Shown in pieces: positions 6,256 through 13,908 of a stretch of DNA of 26,390 nucleotides. The DNA comes from JAKSCF01 sp028279945 (GTDB lineage Bacteria > Bacillota > Clostridia > Peptostreptococcales > JAAYPU01): assembly GCA_028279945.1 (NCBI GenBank), contig JANQMT010000136.1:1-26390 (forward strand), written 5' to 3'. The translations under genes were made by a program, and so were the position numbers. Each line of letters begins with the position of its first letter. The stretch's first letter is position 1. The notes below the pieces were generated by a model, which had not been told where the DNA came from, did not search any database, and saw only the letters and a program-made list of their open reading frames with translations.

Positions 6256-8691
6256 ATGAAACATATAACCATAGAAGGTGCACGTATTCACAACCTTAAA
6301 GAAATTCATATTTCCATCCCTAAAAACCAACTTGTTGTCGTAACAGGGGTCAGCGGCTCAGGGAAGTCCAGTCTTGCCTTTGACATTATATTTGAAGAAG
6401 GACGTAAACAATATCTGCAGTCTTTAGGGGTGTTTGGGCTGATGGATGAAGAAAATAAGTTTGATAGTATATCCGGCATAGGGCCTACTATAGCGGTACA
6501 GCAGAATATTATTCGTCAGAGCAATCCGCGTTCAACTGTGGGTACCAAAACCAATATTTTAAATATGCTGGCGGTGCTTTATGCGGCAGAAGGCAAAACT
6601 TCTTGTTCGTCATGCGGCACACTTGTTGACGATGACATGACATGCCCAAAATGCGGCATGATGGAAGAGCGCTTGTTTGCCGGTTATTTTGCTTATAATA
6701 ATCCTAATGGGATGTGTATTAAATGTTCCGGAAGGGGCGCATATTTTGAAATCAATATGCAAAAGCTCATTCCCAATGACAACACCACCCTTGAAAAGGT
6801 TTTTCAAATAGCAGGAGCAACACCAGGGTATCAAAGATTATTAAATAAAAAGTTTAAAGATTATCTCAAAATGCCTTTTTCTAAGATACCCGATGGAGTA
6901 AAGGCAGATATTCTTTATGGTCAATATGTGAATAGCAATAGTCAAAACCGTAGTTATTGCCTGCAAAGAATTTTTGAGGGTCGATATTTAAGAAACGGTG
7001 ACAGCTCCGGCGGTATATATACATGGTCTTTCTGCTCTGATTGCCAAGGATTTCGGATTGGTGAAGAAGCACGCAGCGTATTCTTAAATGGTAAACATAT
7101 GGGTGAATTGGGTAAAATGACAATAACAGAGTTACAAGAATTTTTATCGGATCTGTTCAATCGAAATAGTTTGGCAGCCATGGGAACTAATCTGCTTAAA
7201 GATATTTTGATTAAAATAAATGGTTTAAATAAAGCGCGCTTAGGGCATCTATCCCTTTACAGAGAGATGTCCTCCCTCAGCGGCGGGGAGCTTCAACGGC
7301 TTTTTCTTAATTCTCATCTGGAATCCAAGATGGATTCTCTTATTTACATTTTGGATGAACCAACAGCAGGATTGCATGAATCGGAAAAAACTGAACTGCT
7401 AAAGTCCGTCAAAGCCCTTAAAGAATTAGGGAATACGGTTATTGTTGTAGAGCATGATAAAAACACAATCCGGATGGCAGATCACATCATCGATATAGGT
7501 CCAAAAGCAGGAGTTTCAGGCGGAGAAATTATTTATCAGGGGGATGTAAAAGGTCTTTTGGAATCCAGATCATCCATAACCGGGCAATATCTATCCGGTG
7601 AAGCTGAAATGCCCAAAAGAAAGATCAATCAAAATATAGACGTCAAAAAAGATATTCTAAAGCTTACAATCTGGCATGCAAAAACAAATAATCTAAAGGA
7701 TGTAACGGTATCATTACCTTTGGGCGTATTGGTTGGGATTGCCGGTGTATCCGGAAGCGGTAAGAGTTCTCTTATTTCAGATACCCTCATTTCACTTCTT
7801 AAAGGCTACTTTAAGGATACTTTTGAGTATGATGACGTTCATATTGAAGAAAATGAAATAGAGGACACACTACTTGCTGCACCTAAAAAAATCGCAGAAC
7901 GATTGGACGGGGCAGAGCATATATCAGGATACGTTGAAGTATCCCAGGCTCCAATAGGAAGAAATATGAATTCCAATATCATAACTTATATTAGCATTTG
8001 GGATAAGATACGTAAAATTTTTGCCAAACAGCCTCAAGCTGCAAAGCAAAATTTAACGGCTGGGCATTTTTCCTTTAACTCAAAAGGTGCCTGCTCTGTA
8101 TGTGGAGGCAGTGGTCAGGAAAAGATATGGCTGGGAGGCAGTTTTTTTATTCATAATATTTGCAATGAATGTCATGGAAAAAGATATAATGACGAAGCTT
8201 TATCTGTTTGCTATAAGGGAAAGCATATTGTTGATGTCCTAGAAATGACGGTTACTGAAGCCGTAACTTTTTTTGAAGATCATAAAGCAATCCTCTCTAC
8301 ATTGAAGGTTTTGGAAAGAATCGGTATGGGATATATAAAGCTGGGACAGCCTACGCCAACGCTTAGCGGCGGTGAAGCACAGAGAATCAAACTGGCAAAG
8401 GAAATCGGCAGACAGCGAAAAGGAAATATTCTTTATGTATTGGATGAACCTACGGTTGGTCTAAGTCTTTATGATACGGCTAAGCTGATTTCGTTACTTT
8501 CTGAACTGATTGAAAAGGGGAATTCTGTAGTGGTCATTGAACATGATCCGGAAGTGTTGTCTGCTTGTGACTGGATTATTGAGCTGGGGCCTAAAGGAGG
8601 AACAGAAGGAGGAAGGATTATTGCGGAAGGTTCGCCCAAAGCCTTGAAGGATAATCCAAAATCCATAACAGGGAGGTATCTGCAATGCTAA
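6256..8691 (+). CDS. UvrA-like ABC ATPase lacking the UvrB-binding region
   Basis: This 811-residue tandem ABC protein has Walker A motifs at about 31-40 (GVSGSGKSSL) and 496-505, signature motifs LSGGELQRL (about 338) and LSGGEAQRIKLA (about 702), and Walker B motifs LDEPTAG (about 365) and LDEPTVG (about 728). Zinc CxxC pairs are at about 116/131, 154, 613 and 635. Housekeeping UvrA is about 940 residues. Here the first CxxC pair runs straight into the CPKCG...FAYNNPNGMC segment, without the roughly 115-residue UvrB-binding domain. It is therefore unlikely to work in ordinary excision repair and resembles resistance-associated UvrA paralogues. It overlaps the following gene by seven bases. 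Confidence 0.9.
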   Translation: MKHITIEGARIHNLKEIHISIPKNQLVVVTGVSGSGKSSLAFDIIFEEGRKQYLQSLGVFGLMDEENKFDSISGIGPTIAVQQNIIRQSNPRSTVGTKTNILNMLAVLYAAEGKTSCSSCGTLVDDDMTCPKCGMMEERLFAGYFAYNNPNGMCIKCSGRGAYFEINMQKLIPNDNTTLEKVFQIAGATPGYQRLLNKKFKDYLKMPFSKIPDGVKADILYGQYVNSNSQNRSYCLQRIFEGRYLRNGDSSGGIYTWSFCSDCQGFRIGEEARSVFLNGKHMGELGKMTITELQEFLSDLFNRNSLAAMGTNLLKDILIKINGLNKARLGHLSLYREMSSLSGGELQRLFLNSHLESKMDSLIYILDEPTAGLHESEKTELLKSVKALKELGNTVIVVEHDKNTIRMADHIIDIGPKAGVSGGEIIYQGDVKGLLESRSSITGQYLSGEAEMPKRKINQNIDVKKDILKLTIWHAKTNNLKDVTVSLPLGVLVGIAGVSGSGKSSLISDTLISLLKGYFKDTFEYDDVHIEENEIEDTLLAAPKKIAERLDGAEHISGYVEVSQAPIGRNMNSNIITYISIWDKIRKIFAKQPQAAKQNLTAGHFSFNSKGACSVCGGSGQEKIWLGGSFFIHNICNECHGKRYNDEALSVCYKGKHIVDVLEMTVTEAVTFFEDHKAILSTLKVLERIGMGYIKLGQPTPTLSGGEAQRIKLAKEIGRQRKGNILYVLDEPTVGLSLYDTAKLISLLSELIEKGNSVVVIEHDPEVLSACDWIIELGPKGGTEGGRIIAEGSPKALKDNPKSITGRYLQC

Positions 8692-9704
8692 GCCATTACT
8701 TTCCAACAGAGGAATGGAAGACAGCACAGCCTTCATCCGTTGGGATGGATGAAAAAAAGTTTTTGGATATGGAGCCTATCATACAGTCCCAATATAAAAA
8801 TATTAATGGGTTTATTATAGTTAGAAAGGGATATATAGCTTTTGAGAAATATTATAATGGTTATGGTCATCTTGATACTCATAATGTAGCATCGGTGACT
8901 AAAAGTTTTATATCTGCTTTAATAGGCATTGCTATAGATAAAGGATATATTGACAGTGTAGACCGGACCGTGCTGAGTTTTTTCCCTGAGTATACTCTTG
9001 GTGCTGATGATATACTAAAACGTACAATAACCATCAAAGGTCTTCTGACTATGACTGCGCCATTTGCATGGAAAACAGGAGATAAGAGGAGATTCGAGCC
9101 TCTGGACAGACTGAGAAGACAACGTGACTGGGTAACGTATATCCTTAATCTGATGGGAAAAGGCGGACTGCGTGGAAGATTTCAGTATTGTACTGCAGGC
9201 GCTCATCTTCTTTCTGCTGTTATTACACGTGCAACAGGTATGTCTGCCCGTGAGTTTGCAAATAAACATTTATTTAAGCCTATAGGCATAAAAGAAATCC
9301 CGGATCATGAGATGAAATCATTTACATTAGATGATGTGTTCGGAAAAAATGTGACCGGATGGATTAAAGACCCACAGGGCAATACCACAGGCGGATGGGG
9401 ACTTAACATAAGCCCTAGAGATATGGCACGATTTGGACTTTTATATCTTAATGGTGGCATTTGGGATGACAAACAAATCATTTCAAAAGAGTGGATAGAC
9501 GAATCAACGGCGATGAATGCCAATAAATACGGTTATCTCTGGTGGCTCATTGAAGAAGAAAATATATCGGGATACACTGCAGCAGGCTCAGGCGGAAATC
9601 ATATCTTTTGTATGCCCCAAAAAGATCTTGTCGTAGTAATAGCCTCCAAAATCATCCCAAAGCCTCAAGAAAGGTGGCCCCTTATTGAGAAATATATTAT
9701 TTGA
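8685..9704 (+). CDS. serine hydrolase of the beta-lactamase class C/penicillin-binding fold
   Basis: The 339-residue protein has the catalytic SxxK motif as S70-V-T-K73, a Tyr motif YCT near residue 167 in place of the usual Y-x-N, and a late GSGGNH segment in the KTG-box position. No signal peptide is visible, so it should be cytoplasmic, unlike true beta-lactamases. Relatives are esterases or hydrolases of unknown substrate. It overlaps the UvrA-like gene by seven bases, so the two are translationally coupled and probably controlled by the AraC gene upstream. A role in inactivating a compound handled by this cassette is plausible but unproven. Confidence 0.85.
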   Translation: MLSHYFPTEEWKTAQPSSVGMDEKKFLDMEPIIQSQYKNINGFIIVRKGYIAFEKYYNGYGHLDTHNVASVTKSFISALIGIAIDKGYIDSVDRTVLSFFPEYTLGADDILKRTITIKGLLTMTAPFAWKTGDKRRFEPLDRLRRQRDWVTYILNLMGKGGLRGRFQYCTAGAHLLSAVITRATGMSAREFANKHLFKPIGIKEIPDHEMKSFTLDDVFGKNVTGWIKDPQGNTTGGWGLNISPRDMARFGLLYLNGGIWDDKQIISKEWIDESTAMNANKYGYLWWLIEEENISGYTAAGSGGNHIFCMPQKDLVVVIASKIIPKPQERWPLIEKYII

Positions 9705-9778
9705 AGCTCTGGCAGTAATCTTTGATTTCGTCTTCGTGACCGCCTTATTTATAATTATTTATATATAGCACTATCTTG

Positions 9779-9821
9779 TAAAATCTAATATAATTAGCAT
9801 GAATAATAAAATCTAATATAA
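9779..9821. repeat. 15-bp direct repeat upstream of the Xre regulator
   Basis: TAAAATCTAATATAA occurs at 9779-9793 and again at 9807-9821, 28 bases apart. It sits just upstream of the regulator's start codon, so it may be its own operator. I see no other gene nearby that it could serve. Confidence 0.5.
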
Positions 9822-9834
9822 CAGGTGATAAAAT

Positions 9835-10503
9835 ATGAATAGACTTGCAGTCAAAATAAAAGAAGCACGAGAAAAGGCAGGCTTAACAGAGAAGCAATTA
9901 GCAAAGAAGTGCGGTTTATCTATTAGTTATATCATACAAGTAGAATCAGGAAAAAAGATCGTTAATGAGACCCTAGCCGATAAGATTTTGAAATCTTTAG
10001 GTGCTAAAGAGGCCTTTATAAAAGAAGAAAAGCCAGTGGAAAAACCTAAAAAGCCCAAAGCTGTATCTGAAGCTGAAGAAGAAATCATTGTTGAGCCGAA
10101 CCAATCGTGGCGTAGTGCTTTGGCCGGCGTCATTAAAAAATATCCAATATATGAACTGAATACAAACAAGATCGTAGGCTATAAAGAGCTTCCTATAATC
10201 GGTAAAAAGGTTGAAGGACACAAGCCGGACAAGTTGATGTATGTAAAATGCTCAAATGATGAAATGGAGCATTATAGGATAAAAAAAGACGATGTACTAA
10301 CCATATTGAAAACAACGGATATTCAAAATTATAGTATCTATATATTTGAAATAAAGGGTAAGATAGTGATTAGACAAGCTGTAAAAGAAGGGAATAGCAG
10401 CGTAAAACTGCAAAAGAGTCCTAATGATATGGATTCAATTAAAGTGAAGATAAATGATATAAAGGTTATGGGAACAATCATTAAAAACGAGTTCTCAATA
10501 TAA
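9835..10503 (+). CDS. Xre-type regulator with a degenerate LexA/S24-like C-terminal domain
   Basis: This 222-residue protein has a Cro/CI-type helix-turn-helix at residues 3-60 (EKQLAKKCGLSISYIIQVESG), a charged Lys/Glu/Pro linker (60-90), and a C-terminal domain (about 115-220) patterned like LexA/S24 peptidase folds: KLMYVKCSNDEMEHYRIKKD...VLTIL, then IYIFEIKGKIVIRQAV. The self-cleavage Ser of the usual G-D-S-M segment is replaced (N-D-E-M) and the catalytic Lys position is not evident, so it should not cleave itself. The domain may instead dimerise or bind a ligand. The gene lies 58 bases upstream of a tungstate-binding-like gene and reads in the same direction, so tungstate- or molybdate-related control is possible. 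Confidence 0.75.
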   Translation: MNRLAVKIKEAREKAGLTEKQLAKKCGLSISYIIQVESGKKIVNETLADKILKSLGAKEAFIKEEKPVEKPKKPKAVSEAEEEIIVEPNQSWRSALAGVIKKYPIYELNTNKIVGYKELPIIGKKVEGHKPDKLMYVKCSNDEMEHYRIKKDDVLTILKTTDIQNYSIYIFEIKGKIVIRQAVKEGNSSVKLQKSPNDMDSIKVKINDIKVMGTIIKNEFSI

Positions 10504-10561
10504 TCATATTGTTGTATGTATGATTTTCATCATGTTGAGTTATTAAGAAGGGGGTGTTATC

Positions 10562-11479
10562 ATGGGTAATACTTATTCGAATAAGATTCTAGGAGGGCAA
10601 CTCATCATTTACCATGCAGGAAGCCTATCCATTCCTTTTGATATCCTTGAAGAGAAATTTAAGGACATTCATCCTATGGTAAAAATAATGAGAACAGCAG
10701 GGGGAAGCAGGGATATAGCAAGAAAAATTATTGAAGGCGACAAGGTAGATATCTTATGCTCTGCAGATTATACGGTGATAGATACCTTGCTGATACCGGA
10801 ATATGCAGATTGGAATGCTTTATTTGCAGAAAACTCAATGGTAATCATGTATTCAAAAAATAGTAGATTTGAAGATGAGATAACATCTGATAATTGGTAT
10901 GAGTTGTTGTTAAGAGATGAAGTGGATTTTGGACATAGTGATCCCAACGCAGACCCTTGCGGATATAGAACGGTTTTATTATGGCAGCTTGCGGAAGAAT
11001 ATTATAAGGTGAAAGGATTAAATGAAGCATTAATCAAAGCTCGAAAAGAAAAAAACGTTAGACCCAAAGCTGCTGAGCTTGTGACGATGTTAGAAACGGG
11101 TGCATTGGATTATGCTTTTGAATATGAATCGGTTGCTATTCAGCATGAGAAGAAAAATCACGATATAAGATATATAAAATTGCCTGAAGCAATTAACCTA
11201 AGTTCAATGGATCACAAAGATTTTTATGCCAAGGCAACGATTAACCTAGCAGGAAAAGAACTTAACACCTTCGTAACGAAAAAAGGGCAACCCATTGTAT
11301 ATAGTTTGACATTACCCAAATCGGGAGAAAACAAAGCATTGGCTGTAGAATTTCTTAAGTTTTTATTTGATGATGAAAAGGGGATGAAGATTTTAGAGGA
11401 GGCCGGCCAACCAACTCTTGAAAAAGTTACTGTATTTCATTCCGAAAAATTGCCCGACGAATTGAGAAGTATTCTTTAA
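10562..11479 (+). CDS. WtpA/ModA-like tungstate-binding protein without signal peptide
   Basis: This 305-residue protein matches the WtpA family of tungstate/molybdate solute-binding proteins. Visible blocks are IYHAGSLSIPF (about 16-26), ILCSADYTVID, IPEYADWNALF, HSDPNADPCGYR and a C-terminal EFLKFLFDDEKG. Ordinary WtpA is a lipoprotein working with the WtpB permease and WtpC ATPase. Here the start (ATG 10562, AAGGGGGTG ribosome site) gives an N-terminus MGNTYSNKILGG with no hydrophobic signal and no lipobox Cys. No permease or ATPase gene is nearby. It may be an intracellular oxyanion sensor, chaperone or store. A terminator follows directly. Confidence 0.8.
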   Translation: MGNTYSNKILGGQLIIYHAGSLSIPFDILEEKFKDIHPMVKIMRTAGGSRDIARKIIEGDKVDILCSADYTVIDTLLIPEYADWNALFAENSMVIMYSKNSRFEDEITSDNWYELLLRDEVDFGHSDPNADPCGYRTVLLWQLAEEYYKVKGLNEALIKARKEKNVRPKAAELVTMLETGALDYAFEYESVAIQHEKKNHDIRYIKLPEAINLSSMDHKDFYAKATINLAGKELNTFVTKKGQPIVYSLTLPKSGENKALAVEFLKFLFDDEKGMKILEEAGQPTLEKVTVFHSEKLPDELRSIL

Positions 11480-11480
11480 A

Positions 11481-11509
11481 AAACATTAGATAATTCTAGT
11501 GTTTTTTTT
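11481..11509 (+). terminator. rho-independent terminator after the WtpA-like gene
   Basis: AACATTAGA pairs with TCTAGTGTT with one G-T pair and a short loop, followed by eight T residues. It isolates the WtpA-like gene from the CoA-transferase unit, whose promoter starts 12 bases later. Confidence 0.75.
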
Positions 11510-11520
11510 ATGGGCAGGCA

Positions 11521-11535
11521 TGGCATGATTTTTGC
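11521..11535 (+). promoter_or_regulatory. sigma-54 promoter of the CoA-transferase gene
   Basis: TGGCATGATTTTTGC matches the -24/-12 consensus, with GG (11522-11523) and GC (11534-11535) separated by exactly 10 bases. Transcription would start near 11547, giving a leader of about 33 bases. I saw no clear copy of the upstream element found at two of the other promoters. Confidence 0.8.
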
Positions 11536-11579
11536 GTAATAATATTGATTAAAATAAAATTAAAGCAGAGGTGAATGCA

Positions 11580-12914
11580 ATGAAAATCATGGATGAATAT
11601 AAAGGAAAGTGCGTTTCGGCAGATGAAGCTGTCAAGGATATTCGCAGTGGGGATTGGGTTGAGTTTGGATGGGGTGCAAGCTATGCCGGGTTACTGGGTG
11701 AAGCCATTGACCGGCGCAGAGAAGAACTTTATGGTGTGAATATGCGGGGCGGGATCATCTTAAAACCGCTGCCTTTTATTGAAAATGATCCAACAGGCGA
11801 ACATTTTACCTGGAACAGCATGCACATGAGCGGCTATGAACGGAAATTAGCTAAAAGGAATTTAGCCTTTTATATCCCCATCAAGTATTCGGAGGTGCCG
11901 CGATATTTAAGGGAAAACTGTCGGACAGATGTTGTGGCTATTCAGGCTGCACCTATGGATGAACATGGTTATTTTAATTTTGGGGTCACCATCTCTCACT
12001 ATGCTGCAGCCATTGAAAAAGCCCGAACGGTTATTATAGAAGTCAATGAAGACATGCCAAAGGTCCATGGGGGCTATGAACATACGGTTCACATTTCAAA
12101 GGTAGATTATATTGTAGAGGGTGGGCATCAAGGGCTTCCTGTTTTGCCTTCGACTGCACCATCTGAAATAGATAAACAAATTGCGGATCATGTTTTATCG
12201 GAAATTAGGGACGGATCATGTATCCAGTTGGGAATTGGAGGTATGCCCAATGCTTTGGGAAAAATGATTGCTGAGTCTGATCTGAAGGATTTAGGGGTTC
12301 ATACGGAAATGCTGGTGGACGGATTTGTGGATATGGTGAAAGCTGGAAGAGTAACCGGAATGCGTAAAAACATAGACCGGGGCAGGATGGCCTATTCCTT
12401 TGCGGCGGGGACTCAGAAGCTGTATGACTTTATGAGAGATAATCCTGCAGTGGTTGCTTATCCTGTTGATTATACCAATCATCCCTTTATTTCTTCCAAA
12501 ATCGATAATTTGATTTCCATCAACAGTGCCGTGGAAATCGACTTATCAGGCCAGGTCTGCTCTGAGAGTGCGGGACCTTATATCATCAGCGGATCAGGCG
12601 GTCAGCTTGATTTTGTAGAAGGCGCTTACAATTCCAAAGGCGGTAAAAGCTTTATCTGCTTGCCATCTACTTATACGGACAAAGACGGTAAAGTTCATTC
12701 TCGAATTAAGGCTATGATGACTTTGGGTTCTGTCATTACAGATACCCGGGCAGGCGTCCATTTCGTAGCGACTGAATACGGAAAAGTCAACCTGAAAGGA
12801 ATGTCTTCATGGCAGCGAGCAGAAGCCTTGATTTCAATCGCTCATCCGGACTTTAGGGAGGAGCTCATTGCTCAGGCGAAAGATCTTAGAATTTGGCGCA
12901 GAAAAGATAAATAA
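11580..12914 (+). CDS. butyryl-CoA:acetate / 4-hydroxybutyrate-type CoA-transferase
   Basis: The 444-residue product belongs to the acetyl-CoA hydrolase/transferase family and is closest in pattern to butyryl-CoA:acetate CoA-transferases of gut Clostridia. Visible blocks are GIGGMPNALG (218-227), GVHTEMLVDG with the likely acylated Glu near 243, INSAVEIDLSGQVCSES, SGSGGQLDFVEGA and the ending LISIAHPDFREEL...IWRRK. It would move CoA from butyryl-CoA (or a related acid's CoA ester) to acetate, releasing butyrate and saving the thioester for ATP. The ATG at 11580 is preferred; the GTG at 11571 lies within the AGAGGTG ribosome site. It is monocistronic between a sigma-54 promoter and a strong terminator. 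Confidence 0.9.
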   Translation: MKIMDEYKGKCVSADEAVKDIRSGDWVEFGWGASYAGLLGEAIDRRREELYGVNMRGGIILKPLPFIENDPTGEHFTWNSMHMSGYERKLAKRNLAFYIPIKYSEVPRYLRENCRTDVVAIQAAPMDEHGYFNFGVTISHYAAAIEKARTVIIEVNEDMPKVHGGYEHTVHISKVDYIVEGGHQGLPVLPSTAPSEIDKQIADHVLSEIRDGSCIQLGIGGMPNALGKMIAESDLKDLGVHTEMLVDGFVDMVKAGRVTGMRKNIDRGRMAYSFAAGTQKLYDFMRDNPAVVAYPVDYTNHPFISSKIDNLISINSAVEIDLSGQVCSESAGPYIISGSGGQLDFVEGAYNSKGGKSFICLPSTYTDKDGKVHSRIKAMMTLGSVITDTRAGVHFVATEYGKVNLKGMSSWQRAEALISIAHPDFREELIAQAKDLRIWRRKDK

Positions 12915-12928
12915 TGCAATCATTGCTT

Positions 12929-12973
12929 ACGCTTCGGTAGACTGGTAAAGACCAGTTCGCCGGAGCGTTTTTT
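12929..12973 (+). terminator. strong rho-independent terminator after the CoA-transferase
   Basis: ACGCTTCGG pairs with CCGGAGCGT (one G-T pair), and inside it ACTGGT pairs with ACCAGT around AAAG. Six T residues follow. It separates the CoA-transferase from the next sigma-54 unit. Confidence 0.9.
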
Positions 12974-12997
12974 ATATAATTGGAAATATCGATTAAA

Positions 12998-13041
12998 ACC
13001 ATACAGTTGTCTTAGTAACTGGACAGTTACCATACAGTTTG
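12998..13041. promoter_or_regulatory. candidate enhancer-binding-protein site (upstream activating sequence)
   Basis: ACCATACAGTT occurs at 12998-13008 and again at 13029-13039, 31 bases apart, about three helical turns. Between them AACTGGACAGTT (13017-13028) is a partly inverted version. A related block with the same 31-base spacing lies at 19357-19400, also upstream of a sigma-54 promoter. The distance to the promoter (about 165-205 bases) suits activator looping. Confidence 0.7.
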
Positions 13042-13204
13042 ATGCGGTTATTTGTTTAATCTGTAAAAGATTCGGCAGGAAAGAAGGTTTTTTAATATTT
13101 CATAAAACAAATACGCTGTAACGGCTGTAATAGCAGAAGTTTGAAAAGTATCCTGACAAGTAATTTCAAAAGAATAAATCAATATATAAATGCTTATGGG
13201 ACAG

Positions 13205-13219
13205 TGGCATAGTTCTTGC
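13205..13219 (+). promoter_or_regulatory. sigma-54 promoter of the biotin carrier-bcd-etf unit
   Basis: TGGCATAGTTCTTGC has GG (13206-13207) and GC (13218-13219) exactly 10 bases apart. Its 15 bases are identical to those of the promoter at 19425. Transcription would start near 13231. Confidence 0.85.
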
Positions 13220-13339
13220 GATATATCTGGGTATGAAATTGAGTATAAGTATTTTGCAACATCAATATCCACCATAAATTCAGTTCAATGAGAGTTAAAG
13301 CGGGTCATAAAAATTTAAGGAAATGGGGAGGTGTTCGTA

Positions 13340-13543
13340 ATGAGAAAAATAGGTAGTCCTATAGCAGTAAAGATTTTAAAAATCATCGTTAAAGCAGGTC
13401 AAGAGATTTCCGAAGTACTCAACATTAAGGACATGAAGACGAAGAATTCCGGAGTCAAACAATACTTTACCTGCAACGAATCATTGGCCCTCTTAGCAAA
13501 ATTGACAAGCGATTATCAAAAGGCAGATGATGAATCCAAATAA
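13340..13543 (+). CDS. degenerate biotinyl-domain-like protein
   Basis: This 67-residue product resembles the N-terminal half of the biotin carrier encoded 115 bases downstream. Over residues 1-25 the two align without gaps with 11 identities after Met, including Ser6-Pro7-Ile8 and V17-K18-x-G20-Q21. Three residues are then missing, and the biotin motif is changed to KDMKTKN, where a carrier has EAMKM or EAIKM. The second half (FTCNESLALLAKLTSDYQKADDESK) no longer resembles a biotinyl domain. ATG 13340 follows a GGGGAGG site at a spacing of eight; the GTG at 13331 overlaps that site. Biotinylation is doubtful. It may be a decaying duplicate or a protein with a new role. Confidence 0.6.
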   Translation: MRKIGSPIAVKILKIIVKAGQEISEVLNIKDMKTKNSGVKQYFTCNESLALLAKLTSDYQKADDESK

Positions 13544-13562
13544 TAGTGGAGATAAATTTATT

Positions 13563-13577
13563 TGACATAGTTCTTGG
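13563..13577 (+). promoter_or_regulatory. decayed sigma-54 promoter-like sequence
   Basis: TGACATAGTTCTTGG differs from the intact promoters at 13205 and 19425 at only two of 15 positions, but these are in the essential GG and GC pairs. It lies in front of the intact biotin carrier gene and is probably a relic. Confidence 0.55.
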
Positions 13578-13657
13578 ACTCATAAACAAGCAAGCTCAGT
13601 TTTAAGGGTGTAAATGAGTCTGAGATGTGTTTATAAAAATTAAGGAGGAATTTTTTT

Positions 13658-13867
13658 ATGGCAGATTTAATCAGCCCAATAGGCGGAAGAATCCAAGAAA
13701 TCAATGTAAAGGTAGGTCAGATTATTACAGAAGATGATGAAGCATTCATCATTGAGGCCATTAAGATGGAGAATGTGGTATATGGTGAGCCTGGGGTAGT
13801 AAAAGAAATCTTAGTCAAAGAAGGCGACCAGGTTGAAGAAGACGCTGTTCTTGCAGTGGTTGAGTAA
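13658..13867 (+). CDS. gcdC: biotin carrier protein of glutaconyl-CoA decarboxylase (gamma-type subunit)
   Basis: The 69-residue protein is a bare biotinyl domain: SPIGGRIQEINVKVGQ (6-21), EAIKMEN with the biotinylated Lys at 36 (Ile in place of the common Met before it), and GVVKEILVKEGDQVEEDAVL. Gamma subunits of Na+-pumping decarboxylases normally carry a long Ala/Pro linker before this domain; that linker is absent. It should carry CO2 from the carboxyltransferase (GcdA, end of window) to the membrane decarboxylase (GcdB). A TAAGGAGGAA ribosome site precedes it. It is followed within 42 bases by the acyl-CoA dehydrogenase. Confidence 0.85.
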   Translation: MADLISPIGGRIQEINVKVGQIITEDDEAFIIEAIKMENVVYGEPGVVKEILVKEGDQVEEDAVLAVVE

Positions 13868-13908
13868 ATTAAAGGAATATATGAAAGAATATTTTAGAGG
13901 GTGACAAA

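Larger units (their letters stand above)
12915..13339 (+). other. 425-base regulatory interval without a gene
   Basis: It holds, in order, the CoA-transferase terminator, the paired half-sites of a probable enhancer-binding-protein site, about 160 bases with no feature I can support, a sigma-54 promoter and a leader of about 110 bases. A reverse open frame at 13048-13275 lacks a convincing start or homology and crosses the promoter. Confidence 0.7.

Noticed and set aside
13048..13275. Reverse-strand open frame of 75 codons between the CoA-transferase and the biotin carrier unit.
   Set aside because: It has no good ribosome site and no recognisable protein pattern, and it runs across the sigma-54 promoter.
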